Positions 61,740 through 64,000 of a stretch of 64,000 nt of DNA are shown piece by piece. Location of the stretch: contig JAHIRD010000027.1 of assembly GCA_018818835.1 (NCBI GenBank), positions 62,001-126,000 on the forward strand. Reading direction: 5' to 3'. A program made the translations under genes and the position numbers. Under the pieces are notes generated by a model that saw only the letters and a list, made by a program, of their open reading frames with translations, had not been told where the DNA came from and did no database searches. Positions within the stretch are counted from its first letter, which is position 1. Each line of letters starts with the position of its first letter. The DNA is from Pseudomonadota bacterium. GTDB taxonomy: Bacteria; Desulfobacterota; Desulfobacteria; Desulfobacterales; Desulfolunaceae.

Positions 61740-63195
61740 TGTTCCCCCTTAAATCTTCCGGAAGTTTATTAAGCACATTTTCTATAATCTCAGGGTCATC
61801 GGTCACCACCTCAATCTCAAGACCGGGCTGGTTTTTTAGTTTCTCAAGATCAATAACCGTCCCGGCAGGAAGGGCTCCCACCGAATATCCGCCTTTTCCA
61901 TGATCCGATCCCACACGCCCCCTGGCCACGGCAATGACCAGCCTGGGTCCGTCCAGCCCCAGAAAGACAACCGTGTCAACCGTCCCCAGAAAAAGATGCA
62001 CCGGCACGGCTGTCAGGGCGTTATAGCCCAGAACCACGGCTGACGAGGCATGATCAATCAAAACATGGGAACTCCTTTTGGTCACGTCATAGGACACCCG
62101 TGCCATATATTTGCCCGTATCCACGGTTGTATCCACAGCGCTTTTACCGGCCATGTACACCGGCGAGGCGGCGGTAAAGGCCACCTGGTTCACAGCGCCC
62201 AGGCCCGCGCCTCCGGCAAGGGTCACAGGAGCTGCAACCGCGGACACAAGGGCCAGGCTTCCCAGAAATCCGGCTTCCACAGTGGGTGCGATCACATGGT
62301 ATCCTGTTTTCGCGCCATAATAGAGGCTCAGCCCCGTGGCCTCAATGGTGCGACCGCTGATAACGGTCACCGCCGCACCCGGCAGAAAAAGGCCCGTGCT
62401 GGCCCCTTTGGTGCCGTATTCCACCAGACTTTTGGCTCCTGGCTTGGCCAGCCCTTCATAAAATGCCTTGAGGTAACCGCTCAAAATATCCCCCAGGGCC
62501 GAGAGAGTATTTTCCCGGGTCCCGGATTGCTCGTATTCGGCCTTGAAGGCAGATGCCGCATCTTCAAAGGACGCGTCCCATGACAGAGCGATATTCTCTG
62601 AGACCTGACGGTTCACATCCGATGACAGATCACGAATATTCGAAAAATCCTCCTTCAGATGGGCAAAATAGCTTCCCGGCAAAGATTTCAACTCAATTAA
62701 ATCCCTGCCGCTTCGTTTGACAATACTGATGTTTCCCTGTACAAAATGCTGATAGGCTTCCTGGAAATGATCACTGGCAAAATCAAATTCCGCCCCTGTG
62801 AGTTCCCAGCTCCCGGCCAGAATGACTCCGCTGAGGGTGGTTCCGCCCCCCAAAATCCCTACCGATTGATCATAGCTTGTTTTTATATCCTCGCTCACAT
62901 CCGAGCCCAGCTCACGGGTCCGCGAACCAATGTCCTTTGCGATCAGCTTCATGGATTCCCCGGACCGCATGAAAGATTTTTTCTTGGCATAGGCCCAGGC
63001 ATCTTTGCTGGAACTCACCACGAACCACCCCTCATCAAAAAGCATCTGATGACCCCGGATCGTGGCCATGGTAAAGGGAAGGGCCTCATCAAGGCTGGTC
63101 TTTGAAGGGCTGTTTGCCAGGGGGGCCTTTGGGCCGCCGCAGCCAAATCCCACAATCATCAGGCCCACCAGAGCCCATATCCTGAATTGTATCAT
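61729..63195 (-). CDS. Lipoprotein of unknown family (twin 2, paralogue of the next gene)
   Basis: This protein has 488 residues. It has a lipoprotein signal (WALVGLMIVGFGCGGPKAP), a helical region (residues 80-240) with ELGSDVSEDIKTSYDQS, a Gly/Ala/Val-rich hydrophobic region (AALALVSAVAAPVTLAGGAG-like at 300-345) and the shared C-terminal domain (VVFLGLDGPRLVIAVARGRV, PAGTVIDLEKLKNQPG). Both twins carry the same order of domains. It is the first gene of the minus-strand surface cluster and overlaps twin 1 by 11 bases. No known family is recognised. Confidence 0.55.
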   Translation of the reverse strand: MIQFRIWALVGLMIVGFGCGGPKAPLANSPSKTSLDEALPFTMATIRGHQMLFDEGWFVVSSSKDAWAYAKKKSFMRSGESMKLIAKDIGSRTRELGSDVSEDIKTSYDQSVGILGGGTTLSGVILAGSWELTGAEFDFASDHFQEAYQHFVQGNISIVKRSGRDLIELKSLPGSYFAHLKEDFSNIRDLSSDVNRQVSENIALSWDASFEDAASAFKAEYEQSGTRENTLSALGDILSGYLKAFYEGLAKPGAKSLVEYGTKGASTGLFLPGAAVTVISGRTIEATGLSLYYGAKTGYHVIAPTVEAGFLGSLALVSAVAAPVTLAGGAGLGAVNQVAFTAASPVYMAGKSAVDTTVDTGKYMARVSYDVTKRSSHVLIDHASSAVVLGYNALTAVPVHLFLGTVDTVVFLGLDGPRLVIAVARGRVGSDHGKGGYSVGALPAGTVIDLEKLKNQPGLEIEVVTDDPEIIENVLNKLPEDLRGNNED

Positions 63196-63673
63196 TGTGC
63201 ACCGCCTTTACTGTCTCAGACTAGTTTCATCACATCGGGACCACGTACGAATACAAACGTTTGGCTCACCACCAGCTGTTCAGGTAACATCATAAAGCCA
63301 TGTGATGAATACACAAATCCATCGGATTAAGTCAAATTATCTCTTCCGAATTATTGCACTGCATGAGAGATGATTCTCACAAAGACGGAAAGAGAATGAA
63401 AGCACATGACGTTCATGAATAAATACGCCTCCAGCGGCCTTATTTTATCCTTCTTCGTTTTCTTCGTGTTCTTGCGACCTTAGGGAGCGGGTGGTTAATA
63501 AAAATCTGAAAACCTCCTGAATCTTAAAAATCCTCCTTGTTATGGGGTCCTTATTCCCTTATAATGGACATAATTCTACCTTAGGGACAGACCACCTCCT
63601 ACAACAGATGCTGTTTTTAATTGCCGGATATTTCATTTTAACTTTCCAGACATATGGCACGTTCAGGATCACC
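63196..63673. repeat. Intergenic stretch with a family-2 type tail
   Basis: 63452-63503 (TTCTTCGTTTTCTTCGTGTT, AGGGAGCGGGTGGTTAATAA) matches the ends of the repeats at 19355 and 45850. No gene. A promoter for the regulator gene at 63674 is expected here but not clear. Confidence 0.55.
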
Positions 63674-64000
63674 ATGGATGCGTATCAATGTAAAATTTTA
63701 TTTATCGAGGATAATCCCTTTGATTTTAAGCTGACCAGCAAGCTCCTCATGAAAAACAACGGGTACTATTTTATTGAATGGGCCAGCACACTGCTTGACG
63801 GGTCCTTAAAGCTGAAAAGCTCCTGTTTTGATGTGTTGTTGCTGGATCTAAACCTTCCTGACAGTAAAGGAATCACATCCTTATTAAAAATCCGGTCCAT
63901 TGCACCGATGATCCCTGTTATTGTCCTGACCTCCCAGGATGATGAAGAAACAGCCGTTATGGCGTTAAAATCCGGGGCACAGGATTATCTGATCAAAGGT
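63674..64000 (+). CDS. Response regulator receiver domain, 5' part (3' end outside window)
   Basis: The ATG at 63674 opens 109 codons to the window edge. CKILFIEDNPFDFKLTSKLL has the acidic pair, FDVLLLDLNLPDSKGITSLL the phospho-acceptor Asp, VIVLTSQDDEETAVMALKSG the Thr, and AQDYLIKG ends with the conserved Lys. It is a receiver domain; the output domain is not in the window. Confidence 0.92.
   Translation, partial: MDAYQCKILFIEDNPFDFKLTSKLLMKNNGYYFIEWASTLLDGSLKLKSSCFDVLLLDLNLPDSKGITSLLKIRSIAPMIPVIVLTSQDDEETAVMALKSGAQDYLIKG

Overview
The window looks like a chromosomal segment of a sulfate-reducing deltaproteobacterium (Desulfobacterota, most likely Desulfobacteraceae). The main evidence is a complete HdrA / MvhADG / HdrCB / FrhB-like electron-bifurcating hydrogenase-heterodisulfide reductase operon, FeoAB, MotAB, PilZ proteins, sensor kinases of the Cache type and many dispersed intergenic repeats with a 'cacgaagagcacgaag' type core. 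The genus cannot be fixed from sequence reading alone.

Layout. 1-2.2 kb: end of a UvrD-type helicase, a WbuC-like cupin and a small membrane protein. 2.2-3.3 kb: repeats. 3.3-7.0 kb: a visibly AT-rich island with a MerR regulator, two unknown proteins, an orotate-phosphoribosyltransferase-like protein and an orotidine-phosphate-decarboxylase-like protein. 7.1-12.5 kb: mobile and cassette DNA. It holds IS4 and RAYT transposase remnants, an orphan Tae4/Tai4 type VI effector-immunity pair on the minus strand, and a run of plus-strand genes (HigBA, immunity-like fragment, RRM protein, Cys-rich protein, radical SAM protein). Three of these genes have stop codons lying inside attC-like R'' boxes, so this is a cluster of integron cassettes without an integrase. 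12.5-29.3 kb: BrnTA, a sensor membrane protein with a TauE exporter, a flavoprotein, a glycosidase-like lipoprotein, a PP2C phosphatase, an FG-GAP lipoprotein, a NapH-like ferredoxin protein, Phd/PIN and VapBC modules, and transposase remnants. 29.4-33.1 kb: LytTR regulator plus hybrid histidine kinase.

33.3-42.9 kb (minus strand): the central find. Hydrogenase maturation protease, HdrA, MvhD, an HdrC-HdrB fusion, an FrhB-like protein, MvhG and MvhA form one operon. Four of these genes (HdrA, MvhD, HdrCB, MvhA) carry an in-frame TGA exactly where the family has a conserved metal-binding cysteine. Each TGA is followed by a 17-nt, 6-bp hairpin with a G-containing 5-nt loop that fits a bacterial SECIS element. 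They are therefore read here as four selenoproteins of one flavin-based electron-bifurcation complex, and the coding regions are given through the TGA.

43.2-64 kb: a PilZ-hemerythrin protein, a MEMO-family protein, a TetR-linked FAD dehydrogenase with an 11-bp-arm operator, the feo iron-uptake operon with a DtxR-type box, BirA, MotAB-PilZ, then a minus-strand run of surface proteins (twin lipoproteins, a 1003-aa GLUG-repeat protein, a peptidoglycan-binding/beta-barrel protein). The 5' part of a response regulator lies at the right edge. No rRNA, tRNA or CRISPR array was seen.
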